DNA of 20,226 nt from CAYPKG01 sp964411275 (GCA_964411275.1 CAYPKG010000033.1:1-20226); one strand, 5' to 3'; counted from the stretch's first letter, positions 6,788 to 14,770 are shown. The notes: generated by a model from the letters alone, not told the origin. Made by a program: numbers and translations.

Positions 6788-7324
6788 TTAATAGTTTTCA
6801 GCTAAAATCTGGAAAAACGCACGGGGATGGTCGCACACGGGGCAAACGCTTAAAGCCTCCAGCCCCTCATGCACATGTCCGCAATTGGCGCATTGCCACA
6901 TGACCTTGCGCTCTTTCTTGAACACCGTGCCCTCCTCCACATTCTTCAAAAGCGCCAGATACCTTTCTTCATGCCGCTTTTCGATTTTAGCCACGCCCTC
7001 CATCATTTCGGCGATCTGGATAAAACCTTCCTCCCGGGCCTCGTTGGCCATTGTGGCATACATCTCGGTCCATTCATAATTCTCTCCAGCAGCCGCGTCC
7101 TTCAGGTTTTCCGCGGTTGCGGGTATGCCGTCGTGCAGTAGCTTAAACCAAAGCTTGGCATGCTCTTTCTCGTTTTCCGCTGTTTCCAAAAACAGCGCCG
7201 CAATCTGCTCATATCCGTCCTTCTTGGCCTTGGAAGCATAATAAGTATACTTATTGCGCGCCTGGCTTTCCCCCGCGAATGCCGCCTGGAGGTTGGCCTC
7301 TGTTTTGGTTCCCTTTAATTCCAT
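6788..7324 (-). CDS. rbr: Rubrerythrin
   Basis: This 178-residue non-haem iron protein reduces hydrogen peroxide in anaerobes, using electrons from reduced rubredoxin or ferredoxin. The N-terminal ferritin-like four-helix domain carries the diiron ligands: E19 in FAGESQARNKY, E52 and H55 in ENEKEHAK, E84/E87 in YEWTEMY, and E115/H118 in IEKRHEERY. A C-terminal rubredoxin-like domain has CANC (C145, C148) and CPVC (C161, C164). Length and motifs are complete. GAAAGGGG (about 7333-7340) is the ribosome binding site. The gene lies 76 bp downstream of fhs on the same strand but has its own promoter, so it can be expressed independently. It indicates an anaerobic host. Confidence 0.97.
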   Translation of the reverse strand: MELKGTKTEANLQAAFAGESQARNKYTYYASKAKKDGYEQIAALFLETAENEKEHAKLWFKLLHDGIPATAENLKDAAAGENYEWTEMYATMANEAREEGFIQIAEMMEGVAKIEKRHEERYLALLKNVEEGTVFKKERKVMWQCANCGHVHEGLEALSVCPVCDHPRAFFQILAENY

Positions 7325-7356
7325 GTTCGTTGCCCCTTTCTGAGTTTGATAATTCC

Positions 7357-7385
7357 AGTATACCTAATATTATTACCTTCGTCAG
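7357..7385 (-). promoter_or_regulatory. Promoter of rubrerythrin
   Basis: On the minus strand, -35 CTGACG (7385-7380) is followed by 17 bp and -10 TATACT (7362-7357). The start would be about 7350, 26 nt before the ATG. The spacer is AT-rich (TAATAATATTA); I see no convincing PerR box. Confidence 0.6.
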
Positions 7386-7400
7386 CAGCTTTTGAAACAT

Positions 7401-9089
7401 TTAAAATAAACCTGTGACGCGCCCCCTGGCGTCCACATCGATGGACTGGGCCGCAGGCGCCTTGGAAAGTCCCGGCATCGTCATGATGTCACCGGTGAGC
7501 GCCACAAGAAATCCCGCGCCCGCCGACACCCGGATTTTTCGTACCGTAATGGGGAAATCCTCCGGCGCTCCCAGCAGCTTCGGGTCGTCGGAAAAGCTGT
7601 ACTGGGTTTTCGCCACGCACACAGGCAGCCTGCCAAACCNNNNNNNNNNAAACCCCAGCAATTCAAGCTGCTTTGCCTGGGCCTGGGCGCCGGGGGTCAA
7701 TATGACATCCGCGGCTCCATACACCCGCCGGGCGATATGGCGAAGCTTGTCCTCTATGCTGTCGTCAAGGGCGTAGCTATACCTGAGTGTTCTCTTAGTT
7801 TCGCTTAGCCGCATAACCTCTTTTGCCAGCTTTTCGCCGCCAGCGCCGCCCTTTTCCCAAACTTCAGACAGCACGGCCTTCACCCCCAGCCGGGCGCACT
7901 CCTCCTCCACGAGCTTCAACTCTTCCTCCGTGTCCGTGGCAAAGCGGTTGATGGCAACAACCACGGGCATGTGAAATACCTCGTCCATGTTTTCCACATG
8001 CCGCAGGAGGTTGGGAATGCCCTTGGCGAGCGCCTGAATATTTTCTTCCGCCAGCGCCTTCTTGTCCGCCCCGCCGTGGAGTTTTAACGCGCGGACGGTG
8101 GCCACCACCACCACTGCGCTGGGGCGCACACCACCCACCCGGCATTTGATATCAATGAATTTTTCCGCACCCAGATCCGCGCCAAAACCCGCCTCGGTGA
8201 TGGCATACGCACCAAGCCCCATGGCCATCCGGGTAGCGATCAATGAATTGCAGCCATGGGCGATATTGGCAAACGGCCCGCCGTGCACCAACGCAGGCGT
8301 CCCCTCCAGTGTCTGCACAAGATTGGGGTTGAGTGCTTCCTTTAACAGCGCCGTCATAGCCCCATGTGCCCCCAACTGCTTTGCCGTCACAGGCTGCCCC
8401 TCCCGGGTGTATCCCACGATAATCCGTGACAGCCGCTCCCTTAAGTCCATAATATCAGAGGAAAGGCAAAGCACCGCCATGATCTCGGATGCGGCTGTAA
8501 TATCAAACCCGTCCTCCCTGGGCACCCCGTTGATCCGTCCGCTCAGCCCGCTGACGATATTGCGCAGCTGTCTGTCGTTCATGTCCATGCAGCGCCGCCA
8601 GGTAATCCGCCTGGGGTCCAGCCCCAGCCGGTTGCCCTGATACAAATGGTTGTCCACCATGGCCGCGAGAAGATTGTTGGCGGCGGTAATGGCGTGGAGA
8701 TCCCCGGTAAAATGCAGGTTGATATCCTCCATGGGCACCACCTGTGCGTATCCGCCGCCGGCAGCCCCGCCTTTTACGCCGAACACCGGCCCAAGGGACG
8801 GCTCCCTAATCGCAACAACCACCTGCTGGTCCAGCCTTCTCAACGCGTCCGCAAGACCAACGGCGGTGGTGGTTTTGCCTTCCCCGGCGGCAGTGGGGTT
8901 AATAGCCGTCACCAGCACCAGCTTCCCCTGCCTGTTCGGCATCCCGTGCAGTAGGCGGCAGTCGATTTTCGCCTTGTACCGGCCATAGGGCACAATATGA
9001 TCTTCCGGAATACCGGCTGTTTTTGCGATGTCATGGATGGGCCGCAGCTTGCAGCCCTGTGCGATTTCAATATCGGTTAAATATTTCAT
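7401..9089 (-). CDS. fhs: Formate-tetrahydrofolate ligase (contains a scaffold gap)
   Basis: This enzyme makes 10-formyl-tetrahydrofolate from formate, ATP and tetrahydrofolate, feeding purine synthesis and, in acetogens, the methyl branch of the Wood-Ljungdahl pathway. It shows the family P-loop region PTAAGEGKTTT (residues 65-75), then REPSLGPVFGVKGGAAGGGY, INLHFTGDLHAI, and near the end VCVAKTQYSFSDDP and GFLVALTGDIMTMPGL. AAGGGAGG (9101-9094) is the ribosome binding site. Ten Ns at 7640-7649 give four unknown residues. Removing them together with a 5-base duplicate gives LGFGRLPVC, as expected in the family, and a length of 557 residues. The gene is probably intact. It has its own promoter and a leader that looks attenuated. 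A role in acetogenesis cannot be decided from this gene alone. Confidence 0.96.
   Translation of the reverse strand: MKYLTDIEIAQGCKLRPIHDIAKTAGIPEDHIVPYGRYKAKIDCRLLHGMPNRQGKLVLVTAINPTAAGEGKTTTAVGLADALRRLDQQVVVAIREPSLGPVFGVKGGAAGGGYAQVVPMEDINLHFTGDLHAITAANNLLAAMVDNHLYQGNRLGLDPRRITWRRCMDMNDRQLRNIVSGLSGRINGVPREDGFDITAASEIMAVLCLSSDIMDLRERLSRIIVGYTREGQPVTAKQLGAHGAMTALLKEALNPNLVQTLEGTPALVHGGPFANIAHGCNSLIATRMAMGLGAYAITEAGFGADLGAEKFIDIKCRVGGVRPSAVVVVATVRALKLHGGADKKALAEENIQALAKGIPNLLRHVENMDEVFHMPVVVAINRFATDTEEELKLVEEECARLGVKAVLSEVWEKGGAGGEKLAKEVMRLSETKRTLRYSYALDDSIEDKLRHIARRVYGAADVILTPGAQAQAKQLELLGFXXXXFGRLPVCVAKTQYSFSDDPKLLGAPEDFPITVRKIRVSAGAGFLVALTGDIMTMPGLSKAPAAQSIDVDARGRVTGLF
7640..7649. other. 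10-N assembly gap inside fhs
   Basis: The left side ends in AAACC and the right side begins with AAACC. The two flanks overlap by these five bases, and joining them removes 15 nt and keeps the fhs frame. The gap probably represents no missing sequence. Confidence 0.95.
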
Positions 9090-9118
9090 GTAGCCTCCCT
9101 TAGAAACTTCATACTGTC

Positions 9119-9153
9119 AAAAAACGCCAAGGCGGTTAAAGAGGGCGCCTTGG
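9119..9153 (-). terminator. Intrinsic terminator in the fhs leader
   Basis: On the minus strand, CCAAGGCG (9153-9146) pairs with CGCCTTGG (9134-9127), followed by CG and six Ts (9124-9119). It lies 30 nt before the fhs ATG and downstream of the fhs promoter, so it can only act as an attenuator. Confidence 0.75.
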
Positions 9154-9225
9154 GGTGTGCCGCCGAATTCTGTTGAGCATCGCCTTTTTCATCCCCAAAG
9201 GGGTTTTGATTTGCATGCACACCAA
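9119..9225 (-). promoter_or_regulatory. Structured leader of fhs with attenuator (unassigned riboswitch-like element)
   Basis: From a start near 9225 on the minus strand, GGTGTGC (9223-9217) can pair with GCACACC (9160-9154), closing a domain of about 70 nt. Inside it is the hairpin CCCC-TTT-GGGG (9203-9193). The closing stem abuts the terminator stem (9153-9127) without overlap. An alternative is CTTTGGGG (9200-9193) with CCCCAAGG (9155-9148): seven Watson-Crick pairs and one G-U, breaking both the closing stem and the terminator. The layout suggests an OFF switch when the closing stem is stabilised. I looked for the ZTP (pfl) signature CCGCCUGGGC and for the tetrahydrofolate riboswitch core and found neither. 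Confidence 0.55.
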
Positions 9226-9230
9226 GGTGT

Positions 9231-9259
9231 ATTATAGCAAGGAAGCCATAGGGAAACAA
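9231..9259 (-). promoter_or_regulatory. Promoter of fhs
   Basis: On the minus strand, -35 TTGTTT (9259-9254), 17-bp spacer, consensus -10 TATAAT (9236-9231) with an extended TGC just before it. The predicted start is about 9225. Confidence 0.7.
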
Positions 9260-9352
9260 GCGTAACGTACCATTGTGGTTCCTCCCTCAACCTAGCAGAA
9301 GAGTTTTTTTGTTGGGGTTTAATATATAGTTGCCAATGAAGGGGTGCAGGCG

Positions 9353-9381
9353 TTGACAAATCCCATGGTCGGGGATAAGAT
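9353..9381 (+). promoter_or_regulatory. Promoter of the class I aminotransferase gene
   Basis: TTGACA (9353-9358), 17-bp spacer, TAAGAT (9376-9381). The start would be near 9388, giving an AT-rich 5' UTR of about 74 nt. The rest of the 9260-9352 interval between the divergent promoters shows nothing I can identify beyond a T-run at 9304-9310. Confidence 0.65.
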
Positions 9382-9461
9382 GTTTTTATACATGAGAAAT
9401 ATTTTCTATTTTTATATATAATATGGGAAAACCAAATAAAGTCAGGAAAAGGAGAAAGCAT

Positions 9462-10637
9462 ATGGTATCAAAGCAGAGTTATGAACTTGGCGCGAAAAGC
9501 TCAACCATCCGCGAGCTGTTTGAGTACGGCAAAAAATTGGCGAAGGAAATCGGGCCTGAAAACGTACTGGATTTCAGCATCGGCAATCCCAGCACCCCTG
9601 CCCCGCCGGCGGTTCGCGAGGCGATCCTCCAGCTGTTGGAGGAAGAGGATGACGTAACGCTCAACGGCTATACCAGCGCCACAGGCGACGAAGGCGCGCG
9701 CAAGGCCATTGCGGACTCCCTGAACCGCCGATTTGGCACCAGCTATGACGCGAGCCAGCTGTTCATTTGCAGTGGCGCGGCTCCGGCGCTTGTGGGTTGC
9801 CTGCGGGCGCTGATCGTGGACGAAACTTCCGAGATCGTGGCCATCGCTCCTTATTTCCCGGAATACCGGGTGTTCACCGAGTGCAACGGCGGCAAGCTGG
9901 TTGTTGTGCCTGCGGACATCCCCAGCTTCCAGGTGGATATGGCCGCCCTTTCCGAACGGATCAACAAAAACACCCAGGCCATCATCATCAATTCCCCCAA
10001 CAATCCCTCTGGCGTTGTGTATTCTGAGGAGACATTGGTGGCGTTGGCGGCGCTCCTTAGGGATCGCTCCAAGGAATACGGCCATCCCATCTACCTGATC
10101 AGCGACGAGCCTTACCGGGAGCTGGTTTATGGCGCGGATGTGCCCTGGGTACCCTCTATCTATGAAAACACAATCGTGTGCTATTCCTACAGCAAGTCCC
10201 TATCGCTGCCCGGCCAGAGGCTTGGTTGGGTGCTGGTGCCGGACACCGTGGCTGACCGCGCTGAAGTCTGGTGCGCCATCGCCGGCGGCGCCCGGGCCTG
10301 TGGCCATGTGTGCGCCTCCTCCCTGTATCAGCGGGTCATCGGCAAATGCGCGGACGTGCAGCCTGACCTTGAGATCTATCAGGCAAACCGCGATCTGCTG
10401 TACAATGGGCTCACCGAAATGGGTTATACCTGTGCCCATCCCGACGGGGCGTTTTACCTGTTCCTCCAGGCCCCCGACGGCAATTCCGAGGACTTCAGCG
10501 ACCGCGCGAAGCAGCTGGGCATGCTGATCACCCCAGGCACGGACTTTGGCTGCCCCTCCTACCTGCGGGTGTCCTACTGCGTGCCCACCGCCCGCATCGA
10601 AAAGGCCCTGCCGCTGTTCAAGAAGCTGATTGGCTAA
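9462..10637 (+). CDS. Pyridoxal-phosphate aminotransferase, class I/II (aspartate-type)
   Basis: This 391-residue fold-type I aminotransferase would exchange an amino group between an amino acid and a 2-oxo acid. Visible active-site elements are SIGNPSTPAPP (substrate loop, about 39-49), GYTSATGDEGARKAI, SPNNPSG (178-184), DEPYRE (D215 and Y218 contact the cofactor) and the Schiff-base lysine K245 in YSYSKSLSLPGQRLGW. Substrate specificity cannot be read from the sequence; aspartate or aromatic/branched amino acids are possible. An in-frame ATG at 9423 exists, but AAAAGGAG (9447-9454) is 7 nt before ATG 9462 and the intervening peptide is not family-like. The gene has its own promoter and terminator, so it is probably monocistronic. 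Confidence 0.92.
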   Translation: MVSKQSYELGAKSSTIRELFEYGKKLAKEIGPENVLDFSIGNPSTPAPPAVREAILQLLEEEDDVTLNGYTSATGDEGARKAIADSLNRRFGTSYDASQLFICSGAAPALVGCLRALIVDETSEIVAIAPYFPEYRVFTECNGGKLVVVPADIPSFQVDMAALSERINKNTQAIIINSPNNPSGVVYSEETLVALAALLRDRSKEYGHPIYLISDEPYRELVYGADVPWVPSIYENTIVCYSYSKSLSLPGQRLGWVLVPDTVADRAEVWCAIAGGARACGHVCASSLYQRVIGKCADVQPDLEIYQANRDLLYNGLTEMGYTCAHPDGAFYLFLQAPDGNSEDFSDRAKQLGMLITPGTDFGCPSYLRVSYCVPTARIEKALPLFKKLIG

Positions 10638-10652
10638 ATAAAGAAACCCATG

Positions 10653-10680
10653 AAAGCGTCCCTAACGGGGCGCTTTTTTT
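10653..10680 (+). terminator. Terminator of the aminotransferase gene
   Basis: AAAGCGTCCC (10653-10662) pairs with GGGGCGCTTT (10667-10676) across a TAAC loop with one G-T pair, followed by an unbroken T-tract to 10680. Confidence 0.9.
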
Positions 10681-10693
10681 GTAGGCCGATCCA

Positions 10694-10702
10694 TGGTATG
10701 AT
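10694..10702 (+). promoter_or_regulatory. Possible extended -10 promoter of the radical SAM gene
   Basis: TGGTATGAT (10694-10702) fits an extended -10. No -35 is visible because that position falls in the preceding terminator. It is only 22 bp from the start codon. Confidence 0.3.
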
Positions 10703-10724
10703 CGGGGAGGGAGGGTTCAACATC

Positions 10725-11585
10725 ATGCACGAGAAAGAGGCCAAGTCCATCCTGTCCGCCAAAAACGGCATGAATTTATACAGGGGCTGCACCCATGGCT
10801 GCATCTACTGCGACAGCCGCAGCCTGTGCTACCGCATGGATCACGATTTTGAGGACGTGGAGGTAAAAATCAACGCCCCCGCACTGCTTACGGAGGCGCT
10901 AAGGAAAAAGCGCAGCCGCTGCATGATCGGCACCGGCTCCATGAGCGACCCGTACCTCCCCCTGGAGGACCGGTATCTCATCACCCAGCAATGCCTCACA
11001 ATCATCGAAAGGATGGGCTTTGGCGCGACTTTGATCACGAAAAGCGCCAGGGTACTGCGGGATATCGACCTGCTTGCCGCCATACACAGCCGGGCGAAAT
11101 GCGTGGTGCAGATGACTCTCACGACCGCCGACGATGCGCTGTGCCGCATACTGGAGCCCCACGTGTCCCCCACCTCCGAGCGGGTAATGGCCCTTTGCGC
11201 TTTGCGCGACCGGGGCGTCCCTACGGTGGTGTGGCTTTCCCCGTTTCTTCCTTTTCTCAATGATACCGAGGAAAACCTCCGCGCACTGCTCGCCATGTGC
11301 TTTTCGGCTGGGGTAAAAGGCGTAATTTACTTTGGCACGGGCATGACGCTGCGCGAAGGCAACCGGGAGTATTTTTACCGGCAGCTTGACAGGCATTTCC
11401 CCGGCCTTTCGGCCCAATACCACAAAACATATGGGTACGACTATTCCATTCAAAGCAAAAACAACGCCGCGCTTTCCCGCATCCTTCGTGAGGAATGCGA
11501 TCAGCACGGCGTATGGCACAAGCCTGATGAGGTATTCGGTTATTTACAGGAATATCCTACCGGGGAACAGCTAACCTTTTTCTAA
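10725..11585 (+). CDS. Radical SAM protein, SPL (spore photoproduct lyase)-like family
   Basis: This 286-residue protein carries the radical SAM cluster motif in GCTHGCIYCD (C22, C26, C29; CX3CX2C) that binds a 4Fe-4S cluster and S-adenosylmethionine. The surrounding sequence (SILSAKNGMNLYRGCTHGC, then MIGTGSMSDPYLPLE and TLITKSARVLRDIDLL) is that of the widespread SPL-like 'DNA repair photolyase' group (Rv2578c type). The reaction of most members is unknown, so lesion repair is not established. A longer frame starts at 10650, but that start lies inside the previous gene's terminator stem. GGAGGGAGGG (from about 10706) places the start at ATG 10725. The stop codon overlaps that of the convergent membrane-protein gene. 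Confidence 0.88.
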   Translation: MHEKEAKSILSAKNGMNLYRGCTHGCIYCDSRSLCYRMDHDFEDVEVKINAPALLTEALRKKRSRCMIGTGSMSDPYLPLEDRYLITQQCLTIIERMGFGATLITKSARVLRDIDLLAAIHSRAKCVVQMTLTTADDALCRILEPHVSPTSERVMALCALRDRGVPTVVWLSPFLPFLNDTEENLRALLAMCFSAGVKGVIYFGTGMTLREGNREYFYRQLDRHFPGLSAQYHKTYGYDYSIQSKNNAALSRILREECDQHGVWHKPDEVFGYLQEYPTGEQLTFF

Positions 11586-12364
11586 ATCCGCTCTGTGGTA
11601 CCGCCCGCAAATCCCCCCGCCTCCGGCGCAAGGATGGGCTGGCCGCTTAGCTCCATATAAAACGCCGCCCGGGCAGCCTGATGATACGGCGTGAGAAACA
11701 CGGAGCCGAGGCCCAATGTGAATAATGTCAACAGCCACCATCCGGCGAAGCTCAAATCCAGGCAAAACAGCCGACCCTTTTGCCCCTGCATCATCTGCTT
11801 GGACATATTCACCGCTTCCCGGATGCCCAGCGCGGGATTTTCCGCCATGAGATAGGTGGCCATGGAATACCGGTATAGCGCGACTAATCCTGGAACAATA
11901 AGCAGCAGCGTCCACAGCGAGATGAAAAGATTTATGAACAGCCTCAGCCCCAGCGCCTTGCCCCAGATTTCGAACTTGGAAAACAGGGTTTTGAATTCCA
12001 GCCGCCGGTTTTTCATCATGTCGATGAAGAACACGCGCAAGCCCAATTCGATTGTCCCGCCAATGAAAAAGGAAACAAGGCCGAGAACGCGGCCGATGCT
12101 CGCAACAGCAGCGATGGAGCTGGTGAAAAACAGCAATCCGGCAAGCGCCGCCGGCAGGGAGTACTGCACCCGGTCCCGCAGGTCGTGCAAAAAATACGGC
12201 AAGTCCGTATCGATACTGGTACGGAACTGAAATCCGCTTGCCGCGCCCCCCAATATGACCGCCACCAGGCAAACCCCCACTGCCAGCCACCAATTCCCCG
12301 CTAGCTTATCCCGGGCAATGGCGCGAAAATCCGCCGCCCTTCTTTGACTAATAGTCCCTTCCAA
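11582..12364 (-). CDS. DUF975 (YciC-like) integral membrane protein
   Basis: This 260-residue protein has the layout of the DUF975 family, whose function is unknown. It has a soluble N-terminus with AIARDKLAGNWWLAVGVCLV leading into the first helix, hydrophobic segments near residues 28-42, 70-90 and 92-107, the central KFEIWGKALGLRLF followed by LFISLWTLLLIVPGLVALYR, the family-like YSMATYLMAENPALGIREAV, and a last pair of helices (about 205-225). The start is TTG at 12364: AGAGAGG (12379-12373) is 8 nt upstream, and the nearby ATG is in a frame that stops at once. It lies 15 nt after the hisC-like gene and is probably the last gene of that operon. Its TAG overlaps the stop codon of the opposite gene. 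Confidence 0.8.
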   Translation of the reverse strand: MEGTISQRRAADFRAIARDKLAGNWWLAVGVCLVAVILGGAASGFQFRTSIDTDLPYFLHDLRDRVQYSLPAALAGLLFFTSSIAAVASIGRVLGLVSFFIGGTIELGLRVFFIDMMKNRRLEFKTLFSKFEIWGKALGLRLFINLFISLWTLLLIVPGLVALYRYSMATYLMAENPALGIREAVNMSKQMMQGQKGRLFCLDLSFAGWWLLTLFTLGLGSVFLTPYHQAARAAFYMELSGQPILAPEAGGFAGGTTERI

Positions 12365-12379
12365 TCCGCATACCTCTCT

Positions 12380-13435
12380 TTACAGTATTTCTTTTAGCGC
12401 CGTGAGCAGCGCGTCCATCTCCCCATCCGTTCCGACGGAAATCCGCAGCCTTTGGCTCGTTCTCTCATTGCTCTGAAACCGCCGGACCAGTATGCCCCGC
12501 TCCCTCAGCCCAGCCATCAGTTCTCCCGCGTCTCGGGTTGCATGGGCGGCGAACAGGAAGTTGGCATGGCTGTCCGGGCAGTCAAAGCCCATGATGCGCA
12601 ATTCCTTCGTCACCCGCTCCCTGGTGGCAAGGATTTTCTCAATCACCTCCCTGTTGTATGCGGTATCCAATATCGCCGCGGCAGCCCCAGCCTGGGCCAC
12701 CCGGTCTACGGGATAGGAATTGAAGGAGTTTTTAATCCGATTGAGCGCCTCAATCATGTGCGCGCTGCCTAAGGCGTAGCCCACCCGCAGCCCCGCCAGG
12801 GAATGGGACTTGCTAAACGTCCTGGTTACCAGGAGGTTGTCAAATTCGCCAAGGAGCGCCGCCGCGCTTTCCGGCGCAAAGGCAGCATAGGCCTCATCCA
12901 CCATGACGGCGTGGCTGGGATTTTTTAGAAGTATGCGGCGAAGGCCTCCGTTATCCATCGCTATGGACGTAGGGGCGTTGGGGTTTGCGATCAGGATTGG
13001 CGCAACATCCCCATAAAACGCCTCCACCGGCAGGGAAAAATCGGCGTTGAGGAGGATTTCCTCCGGCGTCATGCCGTACAGGGCGGCGTACACCGGATAA
13101 AAGCTGTAGCTGATATCCGGGTACCGCAGGGACGGCCTGGCGTCCGGATCGCAAAACGCCAGAAACGACAGCGCCAGCACCTCGTCCGAGCCGTTGCCCA
13201 CGAACACGTTTTCCGGCCTCAACCCCTCCACGCTCGCGATGGCCTCCCTGAGCAGCAGGTTCTCCGGATCAGGGTACAGCCTCAAATCCCCGTTTACCGC
13301 CTCCCGCATGGCCTCGATCGCCTGGGGGGAGGGCGGGTACGGATTTTCGTTGGTGTTGAGCTTGATCATATTCACCCGGGGCTGTTCCCCGGGCACATAG
13401 GGCTGAATGTTCCCGGCGAGTTTACTCCAGTACAT
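12380..13435 (-). CDS. hisC: Histidinol-phosphate aminotransferase-like protein
   Basis: This 351-residue PLP enzyme resembles HisC, which converts imidazole acetol-phosphate and glutamate to histidinol phosphate. Family landmarks are IQPYVPGEQP, KLNTNENPYPPSPQ, DLRLYPDPENLLLREAIA, FVGNGSDEVL, NPNAPT, VDEAYAAF and the cofactor lysine in TRTFSKSHSLAGLRVGYALG (K209). I start it at ATG 13435, where GGAGG (13445-13441) lies 5 nt upstream. A longer frame begins at ATG 13486, sharing one base with the stop of the MFS gene (TAATG), but has no clear ribosome binding site and adds 17 residues without family resemblance. No other histidine genes are nearby, so a related role (aromatic amino acids, or a CobD-like reaction) cannot be excluded. 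Confidence 0.88.
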   Translation of the reverse strand: MYWSKLAGNIQPYVPGEQPRVNMIKLNTNENPYPPSPQAIEAMREAVNGDLRLYPDPENLLLREAIASVEGLRPENVFVGNGSDEVLALSFLAFCDPDARPSLRYPDISYSFYPVYAALYGMTPEEILLNADFSLPVEAFYGDVAPILIANPNAPTSIAMDNGGLRRILLKNPSHAVMVDEAYAAFAPESAAALLGEFDNLLVTRTFSKSHSLAGLRVGYALGSAHMIEALNRIKNSFNSYPVDRVAQAGAAAAILDTAYNREVIEKILATRERVTKELRIMGFDCPDSHANFLFAAHATRDAGELMAGLRERGILVRRFQSNERTSQRLRISVGTDGEMDALLTALKEIL

Positions 13436-13485
13436 AGCCGCCTCCATCCTCGTTTTGCCGTTTGATTGTAACACAAAAAGCTCCA

Positions 13486-14736
13486 TTAGTCATCAAAATG
13501 CTCCAGCATGGAGGCCTTGGGCACAGGCTTGTTGTCCCCGTGCCGGGTCAGGGACATCGTCACAAATGACAGCGCCACCATCACGGCCGCGTAGGGGAAC
13601 AGGGTGTGATACCCCACATGCTCCAATAAAAAGCCGGACAGGGTGGGCGTGGCCACCTGGGCCGCCATGGAAAATGTATAGTAATACCCGGTGTATTTGC
13701 CCACGCTGCCCGCGCGGCTGATCTCCACTACCATGGGATAGGAATTGACGTTGATGGAGGCCCAGGCAAACCCCACCAGCCCAAACATCACGTACAGCGC
13801 CGGAGAAAATCGGCTTGCGGCGAACGCGCCCACGGCAAAGCAGCCGGCGAGCACCGTAATCCCGATGAGGATTGTCTTTTTCCGCCCGATTTTCGAGGAG
13901 ATCATGCCCACCGGAATATAGGAGATTACCGCGCCGACGGTGGCAACCATCAGGCAGGTGGACGCCTGGCCCACATTCTGCCCCCAGACGCTGGTAGCGT
14001 ATTTGGTAAACGCCGTGGTCACAGCGTTATAGCCCATAAACCACAGCGCCACGGAGGCTAGTATCAGCCCAAGGCTTCGCTTCACGTCCTGAGGCAGCTT
14101 ATTAGCGCCCTCGCTTTCCCGCTTTTCCTCCTGCTCCGCCTGCAGGGGCCTGTCGTTTTCCTTTACCGTCAGGCGCAGTACGAAAACGCTTATGAACATC
14201 AGCCCCGCCACGGCCAAAAACAGCGGCATATACTCCGGCTGTCCGCCCGCCGGGGTCTTCACCAGCAGCTTAGTACCCGCCAGGGTATACACCCCGCCCA
14301 ATGCGCCCATGAGGTTGATGACCGCGTTCGCCTTGCTGCGCAGCGGCTTTTCAGTCAGGTCAGGCATCAGGGCGACGGCGGGCGACCGGTAGGAGCCCAT
14401 TGCCACGAGGAGCGCGCCCAGCACCAAGAAGAACGTCAGCAGGGAACCGCCCTTCGCCGCAATCGGCAGGGCCACCGTCAGTATCACCGCGACCAGCGTG
14501 CCAAATACGATAAACGGCATGCGCTTTCCTGTCCGGTCACTCCATGCGCCAAACAGCGGCAGCATAAACAAAGCGAGTATATTGTCCAGGGACATGATAA
14601 ATCCAGATAGGGTGTCACCCAGGCGGAACGTATCCCGCAGTATCAGGGGGACAATGTTGTCATACATCTGCCAAAATGCGCAAATAGAGAAAAAGGCCAA
14701 TCCCACAAGAATAGTTCGCCTGTAATTAAGCCGCAT
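13486..14736 (-). CDS. MFS transporter, SLC45/GPH-like sugar transporter type
   Basis: This 416-residue polytopic protein has twelve expected helices in two halves joined by a charged loop (about 200-220, NDRPLQAEQEEKRESEG). The opening LVGLAFFSICAFWQMYDN, SLDNILALFMLPLFGAWSDR (helix 2-3 motif with DRTGKR), RSPAVALMPDLTEKPLRSKA and, in the second half, GMISSKIGRKKT are typical of the SLC45-like MFS group found in Firmicutes beside glycosidase and phosphorylase genes. GGGAGGG (14749-14743) lies 6 nt before the start. The GH94 gene is 204 bp upstream on the same strand, which suggests a disaccharide or glucoside substrate. Its stop overlaps the longest possible hisC start. Confidence 0.87.
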   Translation of the reverse strand: MRLNYRRTILVGLAFFSICAFWQMYDNIVPLILRDTFRLGDTLSGFIMSLDNILALFMLPLFGAWSDRTGKRMPFIVFGTLVAVILTVALPIAAKGGSLLTFFLVLGALLVAMGSYRSPAVALMPDLTEKPLRSKANAVINLMGALGGVYTLAGTKLLVKTPAGGQPEYMPLFLAVAGLMFISVFVLRLTVKENDRPLQAEQEEKRESEGANKLPQDVKRSLGLILASVALWFMGYNAVTTAFTKYATSVWGQNVGQASTCLMVATVGAVISYIPVGMISSKIGRKKTILIGITVLAGCFAVGAFAASRFSPALYVMFGLVGFAWASINVNSYPMVVEISRAGSVGKYTGYYYTFSMAAQVATPTLSGFLLEHVGYHTLFPYAAVMVALSFVTMSLTRHGDNKPVPKASMLEHFDD

Positions 14737-14770
14737 CGCAATCCCTCCCAGCTCATTCTATACAATTCAC

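Noticed and set aside
9119..9225. ZTP (pfl) riboswitch before fhs
   Set aside because: Expected from the gene, but the conserved 3' block CCGCCUGGGC is not present.
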